A DNA stretch of 64,000 nucleotides from Billgrantia azerbaijanica (GCA_004551485.1 SBLD01000015.1:1-64000); one strand, 5' to 3'; positions 23,490 to 32,333 are shown, counted from the first letter of the stretch. Numbers and translations: made by a program. Notes: generated from the letters alone by a model not told the origin.

Positions 23490-24179
23490 TCACTCCGTTT
23501 CCGGCGGCGTCGGCCGCACGAGGATCTCGTTGACGTCCACGTGGGCCGGCTGGCCGAGCGCATAGAGCACGGCCGCGGCGACGTCGCGGTCCTCGAGCGC
23601 GTGCTCCGGCGGCTCGTCGAAGAAAGGGGTATCGACCATGCCGGGCTCGATCAGGGTGACGCGAATGCCGCTGCCGCGCAGCTCCTCGCGAAGATTGTAG
23701 CCGATTCCGGTCACCGCCCACTTGGTGGCGCTGTACATGGAGCCGGGAATGGTGGCGCGACCGGCCGCCGAGCCGGTGAGCACCATGTGGCCGTGGCTGT
23801 TGCGCAGCGCCGGCAGGGTGGCCTGGATGGTGAGCCCCACGCCGTAGACGTTGGTCAGGATCATGTCACGCCAGGCGTGGTGGTCGGCGCCGCTGAAGCC
23901 GCCCGGCGAGCCGCCGCGGCCGGCATTGGCGAAGACGGCGTCGATGCGCCCGAAGCGCTCCAGCGCCTGCTCCACCATCGACCGCTGGTCGTCCATGGCG
24001 GTGACGTCGACACGGACCGTCAGCACGTGCTCCGGGCCGAGCTCCCGGGCCAGGCTCTCCAGGCGGGCCTCGGAGCGCGCCGCCAGCACCAGCTGGTAGC
24101 CCTCGCGGGCGGCCGCCCGGGCGGTGGCCGCCCCGATGCCGCTGGAGGCGCCGGTGATCAGCAGTACGCGGTGTCGCAT
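23490..24179 (-). CDS. Short-chain dehydrogenase/reductase
   Basis: 229 residues, a classical SDR. The NAD(P) motif is TGASSGIG at about 9-16, NAG at about 84-86, the catalytic Ser in VLTGSAAG and the catalytic Tyr/Lys in YSATKWA (about 146-152). The C-terminus has the usual P-G-x-V-x-T segment. The substrate cannot be told from sequence; relatives include serine/3-hydroxy-acid dehydrogenases of the YdfG group. Translation starts at the ATG at 24179, which has GAGGAGAG upstream and gives the standard N-terminal strand. It is upstream of the GFA gene in a two-gene unit. Confidence 0.9.
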   Translation of the reverse strand: MRHRVLLITGASSGIGAATARAAAREGYQLVLAARSEARLESLARELGPEHVLTVRVDVTAMDDQRSMVEQALERFGRIDAVFANAGRGGSPGGFSGADHHAWRDMILTNVYGVGLTIQATLPALRNSHGHMVLTGSAAGRATIPGSMYSATKWAVTGIGYNLREELRGSGIRVTLIEPGMVDTPFFDEPPEHALEDRDVAAAVLYALGQPAHVDVNEILVRPTPPETE

Positions 24180-24431
24180 GCTCTCTCCTCGTCGCGGTGT
24201 GGGTGGCGTTCGCTTCAGCATGGCCACACCGACGGCAGGCTGCAACTGGGGCAGTAATAGCGAGGCAGGGGGCGGTAGGCGCTACGGATACTGGGCCTGC
24301 CGATCATGACGGGGGTGATCGACGATGTCCTGCGGGCGGTGTCCCTGGGGAGCGCTCACTCTCGATGGCCACGGCAAGACGCTCGCCCTGCTGCTGCTCG
24401 GCATCCGGGGGCGCTGGGTGACTGAACGGCG

Positions 24432-25553
24432 TCAGGACTCGGGGGCGGGCCAGTCGTCGGTGGCCACGAACGCCGCACGGTGAAACTCGGCTGCAGTGTC
24501 GACCTCGGCGACCCCGGCCATGCCAGGCTCGGGAATGGGGCCGCCGGCCAGCACTTCCAGCACCGTCTTGACACCGCGCGACAGGGACAGGAGGTGGTAA
24601 CCGCCCTCCAGCACGAAGACCAGGTGCCCCTGGCAGTGGCGGCGAGCCAGGCCCTTCAGGATGCCGGTCATGGCGGCGAAGCCCTCGTAGGAGACGTTCA
24701 GCGCCAGGTCGAAGCTGTGCGGGTCGAATCCGGCCGATACCAGGATCAGGTCCGGCTTGAACCAGTCGGCAGCGGGCACGAGGATCTCGTGGAAGGCCTT
24801 GAGGTAGGCCTGGTCGCCGGCTCCCGCCGGCAGGGGCACATTGACGGTGGTGCCTTCCCCCAGCCCCACGCCGATATCCTCCAGTTGCCCCGAGCCGGGG
24901 TAGAAGGGGGAGGCGCGATGGATATCGAAGAGCAGCACGTTGGGGTCGGCCCAGAAGATGTCCTGGGTACCGTTGCCGTGATGGGCGTCCCAGTCCACGA
25001 TCATCACCCGCTGACAGCCGAAGGCTGCCTGGGCATGGGTGGCGGCGACCGCCACGTTGTTGAACAGGCAAAAGCCGCGGGCGCGCACCGGCTCGGCGTG
25101 ATGGCCGGGCGGGCGCACCAGTGCAAAGGCGGACTCGGAGCGCCCCTGGAGCACCGCCTCGACGGCAGCGATAGCGGTGCCGGCGGCCACCTCGGCGGCT
25201 TCGACGCTGCCCGGGGAGACCGCGGTGGTATCCATGTCCAGCCAGGCGTTCTTGCCCCGCAGATCGAAGATATGCGCCAAGTAGGAGCTGGTATGAACGC
25301 GCCCTAGCTGTTCTCGCGTAGCCGGTTTGCCGCTCTCGAACTGCAAACCGGGCACCGGCTCAAGTTCCAGTAAGTGGCGAATGGTGGTGAGCCGCCCGGC
25401 GTGTTCCGGGTACTTCCAGGGAACGTTCAGGGACGAGAGCAGTTGGCGAACCCGTCGGTCCATGCGACCGGGAAGGAAGGGCGCTTCAGAATCGGGCTGG
25501 TGGGCCAGGACGCGTTCGTCGTAAAAAGCGATCACGCTGTTCGGGTCGGCCAC
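24432..25553 (-). CDS. Histone deacetylase-family amidohydrolase
   Basis: 373 residues, a class II HDAC-like zinc amidohydrolase. The active-site series is complete: RPPGHHAE (about 147-154), the metal site DWDAHHGNGT (about 188-197), LVSAGFDPH with the third ligand (about 264-272), and LEGGYH near residue 307. Bacterial members remove acetyl groups from acetylpolyamines or other small amides, and some act on acetyl-lysine. The substrate here is unknown; a polyamine-type transporter in the same window is compatible with acetylpolyamines but does not prove it. The 186 bases between its 3' end and the SDR gene hold no gene I can support. Confidence 0.92.
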   Translation of the reverse strand: MADPNSVIAFYDERVLAHQPDSEAPFLPGRMDRRVRQLLSSLNVPWKYPEHAGRLTTIRHLLELEPVPGLQFESGKPATREQLGRVHTSSYLAHIFDLRGKNAWLDMDTTAVSPGSVEAAEVAAGTAIAAVEAVLQGRSESAFALVRPPGHHAEPVRARGFCLFNNVAVAATHAQAAFGCQRVMIVDWDAHHGNGTQDIFWADPNVLLFDIHRASPFYPGSGQLEDIGVGLGEGTTVNVPLPAGAGDQAYLKAFHEILVPAADWFKPDLILVSAGFDPHSFDLALNVSYEGFAAMTGILKGLARRHCQGHLVFVLEGGYHLLSLSRGVKTVLEVLAGGPIPEPGMAGVAEVDTAAEFHRAAFVATDDWPAPES

Positions 25554-25635
25554 AGGTCGCTCCTGAAGGAGATGAGCAGGGAAGCGTCTGCTTCCAGCAT
25601 AGCCGTTCTGGGGGGCGCTGCCGCGTCGCTGCCAG

Positions 25636-25659
25636 AACGCCGCCCATACGGGCGGCGTT
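25636..25659 (-). terminator. Hairpin downstream of narK
   Basis: AACGCCGCCC and GGGCGGCGTT are perfectly complementary with a four-base loop. There is no clear T-run. A second, longer inverted repeat (CGTTCTGG/CCAGAACG) overlaps it on the left. Confidence 0.55.
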
Positions 25660-25697
25660 GCAAGGGCTGCGAAACGAGAGGCCCGTCAACCGAGCCA

Positions 25698-27050
25698 TCA
25701 GCGCAGCGACAGGGCGCCGGCGCCGGTGTCTTCGCCCACGGCGTCGGTGTAGGCCTTGGCTTCCTCGGCTTCCGTCTCCTCGGAGAAGCGCACCACCAGG
25801 GCGCACAGCGAGGCGATAACCACGGCGATGCCGAGGTAGAAGAGGCCCTGCTGGTAGCTGAGCGATTCCGAGCGGAACAGGAAGCCCGCGGCCACGGCCC
25901 CGGCGTTGCCGCCGGCGCCGACGATGCCGGCCACGGCGCCCAGCGCCTTCTTGTTGATGAACGGCACCACGCCGAAGGTGGCGCCCTCGGCCATCTGCAC
26001 GAAGAGGCTGAACACCAGCATGATGCCGATGGCGAGTGCCAGCACGTGCATCTGCGAGAAGAACATCAGGGCGACGCCCTCGCACAGCATGGCGAGGAAC
26101 AGCCAGCGCACGCGGCCCTTGAGGCCGCTGTTCTTGGCAAACAGGTCGGAGAAGACGCCGCCCAGGGTGCGGGCGAAGAGGTTCATCAGCCCGAACAGGC
26201 CGGCGATCATGCCCGCCGTGGCCAGCGTCAGGTCGAAGTTGTCGAAGAAGTAGATGGCGGCGATGTTGTTGATGGTGAGCTCGACGCCGAAGCAGGCGGC
26301 ATAGACCACGAACAGCGCCCAGACGCGGATATCCTTGGCCGCCGCCTTGAAGCTCTGGCCCATGCCGTGCTCGCCGCTGGCCGGCGGCAGTTCGCCGCGC
26401 TCGCGCAGCTCATCGAAGTTGCCGTTGGGGGCGTCCTGGGTGAAGAAGTAGTAGGCAATACCCACGAGGAACAGCACGACGCCGGGCACCACCATGGCGA
26501 GTCGCCAGCCGAGGGCCTCGTTGACGCCGAGCATGAGGATACCGGCGAACACCAGCGGCATCACGATCTGGGTGGTACCGCCGCCCAGGTTGCCCCAGCC
26601 GGCCGAGGTGGCGTTGGCGGTGCCCACCACGTTGGGGGCGAACATCACCGAGGTGTGGTACTGGGTGATCACGAAGGAAGCGCCGATGGCGCCGATCGCC
26701 AGGCGCGCCAGCAGGAAGGTCTCGAAGCTGTCGGCCAGGCCGATGGCCATCACCGGCAGCGAGCCCAGGCACAGCAGCCAGCTGTAGGCCTTGCGCGGGC
26801 CGATCTTGTCGCACAGCACGCCGATGGCCAGGCGCACGATCACGGTGATGGCCACCGAGGCGATGATGGTGTTGCCGATCTGGGTCTTGGTCAGGCCCAG
26901 GTCGTCGCGTACCACCGCCATCAGCGGGGCGATGCCGAACCAGCCGAAGAAGCAGATGTGAAAGGCGAACCAGGAGAAGTGGAAGGCTCGCATCTGGGGG
27001 GTGTTGAAGTTCAACAGGCGGATCCTGTTGGCCTTGCCGAGAATTTCCAT
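25698..27050 (-). CDS. narK: NarK-type nitrate/nitrite MFS transporter
   Basis: 450 residues with twelve predicted membrane segments, a member of the NarK/NrtP nitrate/nitrite porters. The two nitrate signatures are present: GWGNLGGGTTQ (about 150-160) and GAGGNAGAVAAG (about 388-399), together with the conserved arginines of the transport path. It brings nitrate into the cytoplasm for NasA. It lies about 11 kb from the reductase genes but shares their control: a sigma-54-like promoter, an NtrC-like site and an A-x-x-G-type hexaloop hairpin lie in its leader. The ATG at 27050 has AGAGG about nine bases upstream. Confidence 0.93.
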   Translation of the reverse strand: MEILGKANRIRLLNFNTPQMRAFHFSWFAFHICFFGWFGIAPLMAVVRDDLGLTKTQIGNTIIASVAITVIVRLAIGVLCDKIGPRKAYSWLLCLGSLPVMAIGLADSFETFLLARLAIGAIGASFVITQYHTSVMFAPNVVGTANATSAGWGNLGGGTTQIVMPLVFAGILMLGVNEALGWRLAMVVPGVVLFLVGIAYYFFTQDAPNGNFDELRERGELPPASGEHGMGQSFKAAAKDIRVWALFVVYAACFGVELTINNIAAIYFFDNFDLTLATAGMIAGLFGLMNLFARTLGGVFSDLFAKNSGLKGRVRWLFLAMLCEGVALMFFSQMHVLALAIGIMLVFSLFVQMAEGATFGVVPFINKKALGAVAGIVGAGGNAGAVAAGFLFRSESLSYQQGLFYLGIAVVIASLCALVVRFSEETEAEEAKAYTDAVGEDTGAGALSLR

Positions 27051-27090
27051 GGGCGTCGACCTCTTGTGGGTAACGAATACAGGAACGTGT

Positions 27091-27106
27091 CCTTCGTCGT
27101 TGAAGG
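27091..27106 (-). promoter_or_regulatory. ANTAR-like hexaloop hairpin in the narK leader
   Basis: Transcribed strand CCTTC-AACGAC-GAAGG: a 5-bp stem with A at loop position 1 and G at position 4. It lies about 40 bases before the start codon with no obvious terminator after it. It may therefore be coincidental, or act on translation rather than by antitermination. Confidence 0.4.
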
Positions 27107-27177
27107 TCAGGTTCGACGCACTCGTACCCCCTCAGCGGGGAGCCTGGTCCACGTCCACCCAGTCTTGATCTATCTCA

Positions 27178-27193
27178 AGCAAGGGCTTTGCCA
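27178..27193 (-). promoter_or_regulatory. Sigma-54 promoter of narK
   Basis: Transcribed strand TGGCAAAGCCCTTGCT: GG and GC are separated by ten bases, with the TTGCT end of the consensus intact. The predicted start is near 27167, about 115 bases before the ATG. Confidence 0.75.
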
Positions 27194-27300
27194 GTCGGCT
27201 GTTTTCTCTTTATTGACAAGGTGTTGTCGTGATGTGGGTGGTGGGTGTCGCGGCCGCGCTGAGGGCGAAGGGATCGTGATGGTGCGCTGCAGCGGCCGCG

Positions 27301-27317
27301 TGCCCCGGGATGGTGCC
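27301..27317. promoter_or_regulatory. NtrC-like site upstream of narK
   Basis: Minus strand GGCACC-ATCCC-GGGGCA, ten of twelve matches to the NtrC palindrome. It lies about 140 bp upstream of the predicted narK start, similar to the spacing before nasA. Confidence 0.5.
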
Positions 27318-27330
27318 CGGCGCTCAGTGC

Positions 27331-28047
27331 TCAGTGCATGGCGAGCCGGCGGTCGTTGCGGGGGCAGTCGAGGAAGGCCGAGCTCGCCAGCCACTCCGGG
27401 TCCGGGTAGTAGGCGAACAGGTAGTGCTCCCCCTCGAGGCTGTCGATCAGCGGGGTGGCGACTTCCTGACGCACGGCCGGACAGCCGTGGCTGCGTCCCA
27501 GGCGTCCGGTCCGGTCGATGAACGCCTCGCTGACGTAGTCGGCACCGTGGATGACGATGGCGCGCTCGAAGGCGAGGTCGTTGACGCCGGCCTCGAGTCC
27601 CTCCAGGCGCAGCGAATAGCCGTTGCGGCCGTCGTAGCTGTTGAGGGTGCGAAAGAGGCCGAGGCTAGACTGGTGGCTCTCGGGGACGTTGGAGAAGGTG
27701 GTCGCCATGGCATTGCCCGAGCCCTGGCCGTGGGAGACCAACTCCTCGAACAGCAGCCGTTGCCGCTCGAGGTCGAAGACCCACAGCCGCGGTTCGGTGG
27801 AGGGCAGCGAGAAGTCGATCACCGCCAGGCGCTCGGCGCTCGGGTCGGCACAGGCGAGCGCCTCGGCGGCGAGTCGGAGCACCTGCGGGTCGGCCTGGGG
27901 TGCCAGGCGTGTCAAGGTCGTGGCCAGGGGCGAGAAGGCGCCGCCGGCGGCCAGCTGGGCCCGGGCGAGGAAGTCGCCGCCGCTGGCGGGCAGCGACAGC
28001 AGCAGGGCAGCGAGGCCGGCGGCGGGCAGCAGGGGGAAGCGAGGCAT
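27331..28047 (-). CDS. Murein L,D-transpeptidase catalytic-domain protein (YkuD_2 type), secreted
   Basis: 238 residues with an N-terminal signal peptide (hydrophobic core at about 7-20, then a small-residue cleavage region). The catalytic cysteine is in GRSHGCPAVR (about residue 190), preceded by the conserved IHGADYVS strand and the SNVPESHQSSLG loop typical of YkuD_2 proteins. It would act in the periplasm on peptidoglycan cross-links or on lipoprotein attachment. It is divergent from a second, unrelated type of L,D-transpeptidase gene at 28217, with about 170 bases between the two starts. No lipobox is seen. Confidence 0.88.
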   Translation of the reverse strand: MPRFPLLPAAGLAALLLSLPASGGDFLARAQLAAGGAFSPLATTLTRLAPQADPQVLRLAAEALACADPSAERLAVIDFSLPSTEPRLWVFDLERQRLLFEELVSHGQGSGNAMATTFSNVPESHQSSLGLFRTLNSYDGRNGYSLRLEGLEAGVNDLAFERAIVIHGADYVSEAFIDRTGRLGRSHGCPAVRQEVATPLIDSLEGEHYLFAYYPDPEWLASSAFLDCPRNDRRLAMH

Positions 28048-28216
28048 GCGCGTACCTTGTCGTCGGGTCGGGGTCTGCCTGGCGGCGGGGCGGCTTCACC
28101 GGCAGGCGGCGGACAATCGAAACGGGGCCAGCTTCCCTGCGGCCCCGTGACCGGCACTATTATGACCAGCAGGGCCGGGAAGGCCAGTGCAGAGATCAAC
28201 GGAACAAGGGGGGCGC

Positions 28217-29833
28217 ATGCGGGCTATTGTCGCGATGGGAACGCTGCTGGTGCTGCTGCTGGGCGTCGTGCCCGGGGCGCTGGGGGAACAGCGAGCTGAG
28301 GACGAGACGGCCACGCTGGTCGGCGAGCTGCTGCGTCAGCTGGAGGGGGAGAGCGATGAACTGCACGCCTTCTATGCGGCGCGCAGCTATCGCCCCGCCT
28401 GGCAGGAGAGCGAGACGGTGGCGGCCTTCAGCGCCGCCTTGCACACCCTGCGGCGCGACGGCCTCGATCCGCAGGACTACCGGCCGGATAGCCTGATGAG
28501 CCGCCATCGGCAGCTCGAGGCCGACGATCTCGAGGCACGGGCACGCTTCGAGCGGGCGGCGACCCGGGTGCTGCTCACGGCGCTGTCACACCTTCAGCGC
28601 GGCAAGGTGGACCCGTACGCCATCGACCCCGACTGGGAGGTGCCCATCGCCGCGCCGGACCTGGACCTCGCTGCCGTGTCCCGCGCGGTGGACGGTCAGC
28701 GCTTCGAGCAGGCCTTCGGCCTGGCGCGCCCCGACCACCCTCCCTACGAGCGCCTGCGCACGGGGCTGGCCCGTTATCGCAACATCGAGCGCCTGGGCGG
28801 CTGGCCGAGGCTACCTGAGCGGGAAGCGCCGCTGCGCCCCGGCGACGTCCATGCCGACGTGGCCCGGCTGCGCGAGCGACTGGCGATCATCGGCGAGCTG
28901 GAGGTGATGGCCGCCGACACCGGGGTCTTTCCCGGGGCGGTGCTCGAGGCGCCCGATGCGCAGCGCTACGATGCGCCCCTCGAGGCAGCGGTGAAACGCT
29001 TCCAGCGGCGCCATTTGCTGGAAGCGGACGGCATCGTCGGCCGCGAGACGCGCGCGGCGCTCAACGTACCGGTGCAACGGCGCATCGACCAGATCCGCCT
29101 CAACCTGGAGCGGGCCCGCTGGTTGCTCCACGGTCTGCCGGAGGTCTTCGTGCTGGTGGACATCGCCGGCTATCGGCTGAGCTACTTCCGCCCGGGCGGC
29201 GAGATCTGGCGCTCGCGCATCGTGGTGGGGCGTCCCTACCGGCGCACGCCCTCGCTGCGCTCGGCGATCAACCGTCTCACCGTCAACCCGAGCTGGACGA
29301 TTCCGCCCACCATCCGGCGCCAGGATGTGCTGCCCCAGGTGCGCGAGGACCTGGGCTACCTGGCGCGGGAGCGGATCCAGGTGCTGAGCCCCACCGGGCA
29401 GCGTCTCGATCCCGAGACGATCGACTGGTCGCGTCCGGGCAACGTCCTGCTGCGCCAGACGCCGGGGCCGCACAACGCCCTGGGGCGAGTGGCGATTCGC
29501 TTCCCCAACGACCATCTCGTCTACCTGCACGACACTCCGGCACGGGGGCTCTTTGCCCGCGAGCAGCGCGCCTTCAGCTCCGGCTGCATCCGCGTTGAGG
29601 AGGCCATCACCTTCGCCCAGCTCCTGCTCGACGATACCGGGACCGGTCGCGACCTCCGCGAGCTGATCGCCGACGGCCGGACCCGCGAGGTGCCGCTGGC
29701 CGAGCGGATCCCCGTGATCCTGCACTACTGGACGGTGAACCCGGCCGAGGACGGGGTGCTCGCCTTCCGGCCGGACATCTACCGGCGCGACGATGCCCTG
29801 CTCAGGGCGCTGGATCGGCCGCTGGTGCTGTAG
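28217..29833 (+). CDS. ldtD: L,D-transpeptidase LdtD/YcbB type
   Basis: 538 residues with an N-terminal signal peptide (about 1-23). The order is that of YcbB: a helical scaffold domain (about 40-170), a peptidoglycan-binding domain (about 210-290, LEAAVKRFQRRHLLEADGIVG) and a YkuD catalytic domain. The catalytic cysteine lies in FSSGCIRVEEA (about residue 456), with the conserved histidine in VYLHDTPARGLF. It forms 3-3 cross-links in periplasmic peptidoglycan. The ATG at 28217 with GGGGGG upstream is preferred to an upstream codon. E. coli YcbB is somewhat longer. Divergent partner: the YkuD_2 protein. Confidence 0.92.
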   Translation: MRAIVAMGTLLVLLLGVVPGALGEQRAEDETATLVGELLRQLEGESDELHAFYAARSYRPAWQESETVAAFSAALHTLRRDGLDPQDYRPDSLMSRHRQLEADDLEARARFERAATRVLLTALSHLQRGKVDPYAIDPDWEVPIAAPDLDLAAVSRAVDGQRFEQAFGLARPDHPPYERLRTGLARYRNIERLGGWPRLPEREAPLRPGDVHADVARLRERLAIIGELEVMAADTGVFPGAVLEAPDAQRYDAPLEAAVKRFQRRHLLEADGIVGRETRAALNVPVQRRIDQIRLNLERARWLLHGLPEVFVLVDIAGYRLSYFRPGGEIWRSRIVVGRPYRRTPSLRSAINRLTVNPSWTIPPTIRRQDVLPQVREDLGYLARERIQVLSPTGQRLDPETIDWSRPGNVLLRQTPGPHNALGRVAIRFPNDHLVYLHDTPARGLFAREQRAFSSGCIRVEEAITFAQLLLDDTGTGRDLRELIADGRTREVPLAERIPVILHYWTVNPAEDGVLAFRPDIYRRDDALLRALDRPLVL

Positions 29834-29874
29834 GGCAGGGGCTGTGGCACGAGGGAGGCGGCGCTCGGCGGTGT

Positions 29875-29911
29875 GAAAAAAGGCCCCGGTCACGTCCTGT
29901 GACCGGGGCCT
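29875..29911 (-). terminator. Rho-independent terminator of the DUF1127 gene
   Basis: AGGCCCCGGTCAC and GTGACCGGGGCCT pair perfectly around GTCCT. On the minus strand the stem is followed by TTTTTT. It starts four bases after the stop codon of the DUF1127 gene. Confidence 0.9.
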
Positions 29912-29914
29912 GGG

Positions 29915-30163
29915 CTATGTCAGCCGGCTCCCGCAGTGGGGACAGGTCTCATGGGCATCGCGGGTCTCGGCCTTGTGGCGGCGAGCGGCGGTGGCCGGTT
30001 CGTGCTCCGGGTTGAGCGGTGCCAGCCGGCCCTGCTCCCAGCGCAGGCCGATGTCCTTGAGCAGGTGCGGGTCGTAGTCGCGCAGCGATGCATCGCGGCG
30101 ACGATTGGCGTAGTGGGTGCTCACGGCGCGAAGCAGGCGACGGGTGGTGCGTAGTACTGCCAT
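29915..30163 (-). CDS. DUF1127 (YjiS-like) small protein with C-terminal CxxC
   Basis: 82 residues. The centre carries the DUF1127 pattern (R-R-R-x-x-x-L-R-D-Y-D-x-H-L-L-K-D-I-G-L, about 22-40), a short basic helix module found in small proteins, some of them RNA-binding. The C-terminus adds HETCPHCGSRL, half of a zinc ribbon, which is unusual for the family. Two molecules might share a metal. The ribosome binding site AAGGAGA is strong. The gene is monocistronic, with its own terminator and a 300-base upstream region that holds a palindromic element. Arginine and histidine content is high. Confidence 0.85.
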   Translation of the reverse strand: MAVLRTTRRLLRAVSTHYANRRRDASLRDYDPHLLKDIGLRWEQGRLAPLNPEHEPATAARRHKAETRDAHETCPHCGSRLT

Positions 30164-30303
30164 TCTCTCGGTCTCCTTGGGTCAGGAGGCCGGGGCGTGT
30201 GCGCGAACAGGAGATGACCGGGGCAGGCAATCGCATGGCCGCGACATGTGCCGCGGCCAGGGTGTCTCAGGGCGTTTCTGGCACGCGACAACGACAGGGC
30301 CAC

Positions 30304-30322
30304 ATCGTATTGGAGATACGAT
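30304..30322. promoter_or_regulatory. Perfect palindrome, possible operator
   Basis: ATCGTAT-TGGAG-ATACGAT, a perfect 7-bp inverted repeat with a five-base spacer. It lies about 140 bases upstream of the DUF1127 start codon and about 80 bases before an orphan + strand terminator. It could be the operator of either unit. No matching second copy was noticed. Confidence 0.5.
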
Positions 30323-30400
30323 ATGACGTGCTTGGGCGGTTGACGCGGAGCTGCCAGCGCATGAGACGGACTCTTCGGTTGAACTCTTCTATTAAGATCG

Positions 30401-30432
30401 GGGGCGCAGTGGGAAGCGCCCCTTCTTTTTTT
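30401..30432 (+). terminator. Orphan rho-independent terminator (possible small RNA end)
   Basis: GGGGCGC-AGTGGGAA-GCGCCCC followed by TTCTTTTTTT on the + strand. The flanking protein genes are both on the minus strand, so no known + strand gene ends here. The remaining part of the 303-base gap 30164-30466 holds no convincing ORF. Confidence 0.75.
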
Positions 30433-30466
30433 AACCAATCGCTGATCAAGCGTCAACCGATAATGT

Positions 30467-32308
30467 CTACTCATAGCCCTTGGCCTGCAGCCGGAACAGC
30501 GTGGCGTAGCGGCCGTCCAGCGCCATCAGGCTGGCGTGGTCCCCCTGCTCGAGGATGCGTCCGCCGCCGATCACCAGGATCTGGTCGGCGGCGCGCACCG
30601 TGGAGAAGCGGTGCGAGATGAGGATGGTCATCTTGTCGCGGCTGTGCTCGCGGAAGTCGGCGTAGACCGCGGCCTCGGCGGCGGCGTCCATGGCCGCGGT
30701 GGGCTCGTCGAGCACCAGGATGTCGGCGTCCTTGCGCATGTAGGCGCGCGACAGGGCGATCTTCTGCCACTGGCCGCCGGAGAGCTCCTGGCCGCCCTTG
30801 AACCAGCGTCCCAGCTGGGTGTGGTAGCCGCCGGGCATGTCGGCGATGAAGTCGTCGGCGAGCCCGCGGCGGGCGGCCTCCTGCCAGCGTGACTCGTCCT
30901 CGAAGGCACCCACGTCGCCGGCGCCCAGATTCTCGCCCACCTTGAGCTGGTAGCGCACGAAGTCCTGGAAGATCACCCCGATACGCCGGCGTAGGGTGCG
31001 GATGTCCCAGTCGCGCAGGTCGCTGCCGTCGAGCAGGATGCGCCCTTCGCTGGGCTCGTAGAGGCGGGTGAGCAGCTTGATGAGGGTGGTCTTGCCCGAG
31101 CCGTTGGCGCCCACCAGCGCCAGGCTGTGGCCCGGCGCGAGGTGCAGGGAGATGCCGGACAGCGCCGCTGTGGTGGCACCGGGATAGGTGAAGCCGACGT
31201 TCTCGAAGCGGATGCCGTCGCCGGGCGCGGCGCCCCGGGTCAGGGTGCCGCGCTGTGCCGGCACCGGCTGCTCCAGGTACTCGTAGAGGTTGGAGAGGTA
31301 GAGGTTGTCCTCGTACATGCCGCTGATGGCGGTGAGGCTCGCCGAGAGCGCCGCCTGGCCCTGCTTGAAGACCATCAGGTACATGGTCATCTCGCCCAGC
31401 GTCAGCGTGCCGGTGACGGTCTCCACCACCACCCAGGCGTAGGCGCCGTAGAAGGCCAGCGTGCCCAGCAGGCCGAGCAGGAAGCCCCAGGTCTCGCGCT
31501 TGAGCGTGAGGCGGCGGTCCTCGGCGTAGAGGGTGTCGAAGATGTCGCGGTAGCGCCCCAGTAGCAGCGGCTCGAGGCCGAACAGCTTGACCTCCTTGAT
31601 GCTGTCCTCGCGGGCCAGCACCGTTTCCAGGTACATCTGCATGCGCGTCTGGGGGGAGCGCCAGCGGAACAGGCGGAAGGCATCGCCGGAGAACTTGGCC
31701 TCGGAGACGAACACCGGCAGCGCGCCGATCACCAGCACCAGCAGTGCCCAGGGCGAGAAGCCCACCAGCAGCACGCCGAAGCTGCCGAGCGAGATGGCGT
31801 TCTGGAGCAGCGAGAAGGTCTTGTTGACCAGTCCCAGCGGGCGGGTGGAGGCCTCGCGGCGGGCGCGGGTCAGCTTGTCGTAGAACTCCGAATCCTCGAA
31901 CTGGGCAAGCGTGAGGGTGCCCGCCTTCTCGAGGATCATCACGTTGACCTTCTGGCCGAGCAGGGCACGCAGCAGCGACTGCTGGGCCGAGAGGCCGCGC
32001 TGAGCCAGGGCGATCACCGCGATGACGCCAGCCTCGGCCAGCACGTAGCGCAGAACCCCCCACCACTCGACCTGGCCGGTGGCCTCGTGGTGCGCCATGG
32101 CGGCGACCACGCTGTCGACGATCAGCTGGCCGATCCAGGCCGCCACCGCGGGCAGCACGCCGGCCACCAGGGTACAGGCGGCGAGCCCCAGGGTGAGCGG
32201 CCGTGAGGTCTGCCACACCAGCACCAGGGCGCGGCGGCTGTAGCGGAAGACGCCGAAGAAGGCGGCGATGCGGTTGTCGGGCGGCGGGGCGGGAGCGGTG
32301 CGGCGCAT
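30467..32308 (-). CDS. ABC exporter half-transporter (fused membrane and ATPase domains)
   Basis: 613 residues. The N-terminal half has six membrane segments (first at about 35-60). The C-terminal ATPase has Walker A GANGSGKTT, the signature LSGGQWQK, Walker B ILVLDEPTAAMD and the switch histidine in ISHRFST. It would work as a homodimer in the inner membrane. The sequence belongs to the exporter family that includes lipid, peptide and drug exporters, with no clear substrate. No accessory gene is next to it. The start at 32308 gives a Pro-rich cytoplasmic N-terminus. A long hairpin separates it from the upstream M23 peptidase gene. Confidence 0.9.
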   Translation of the reverse strand: MRRTAPAPPPDNRIAAFFGVFRYSRRALVLVWQTSRPLTLGLAACTLVAGVLPAVAAWIGQLIVDSVVAAMAHHEATGQVEWWGVLRYVLAEAGVIAVIALAQRGLSAQQSLLRALLGQKVNVMILEKAGTLTLAQFEDSEFYDKLTRARREASTRPLGLVNKTFSLLQNAISLGSFGVLLVGFSPWALLVLVIGALPVFVSEAKFSGDAFRLFRWRSPQTRMQMYLETVLAREDSIKEVKLFGLEPLLLGRYRDIFDTLYAEDRRLTLKRETWGFLLGLLGTLAFYGAYAWVVVETVTGTLTLGEMTMYLMVFKQGQAALSASLTAISGMYEDNLYLSNLYEYLEQPVPAQRGTLTRGAAPGDGIRFENVGFTYPGATTAALSGISLHLAPGHSLALVGANGSGKTTLIKLLTRLYEPSEGRILLDGSDLRDWDIRTLRRRIGVIFQDFVRYQLKVGENLGAGDVGAFEDESRWQEAARRGLADDFIADMPGGYHTQLGRWFKGGQELSGGQWQKIALSRAYMRKDADILVLDEPTAAMDAAAEAAVYADFREHSRDKMTILISHRFSTVRAADQILVIGGGRILEQGDHASLMALDGRYATLFRLQAKGYE

Positions 32309-32333
32309 GAGGAAAGGGCCGGAACGGCCGTCA

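Noticed and set aside
27165-27178. FNR/ANR-like box TTGATCTATCTCAA upstream of narK
   Set aside because: It matches the half-sites well but lies between the -12 element and the start of the sigma-54 promoter, where an activator of this type would not work; probably chance.
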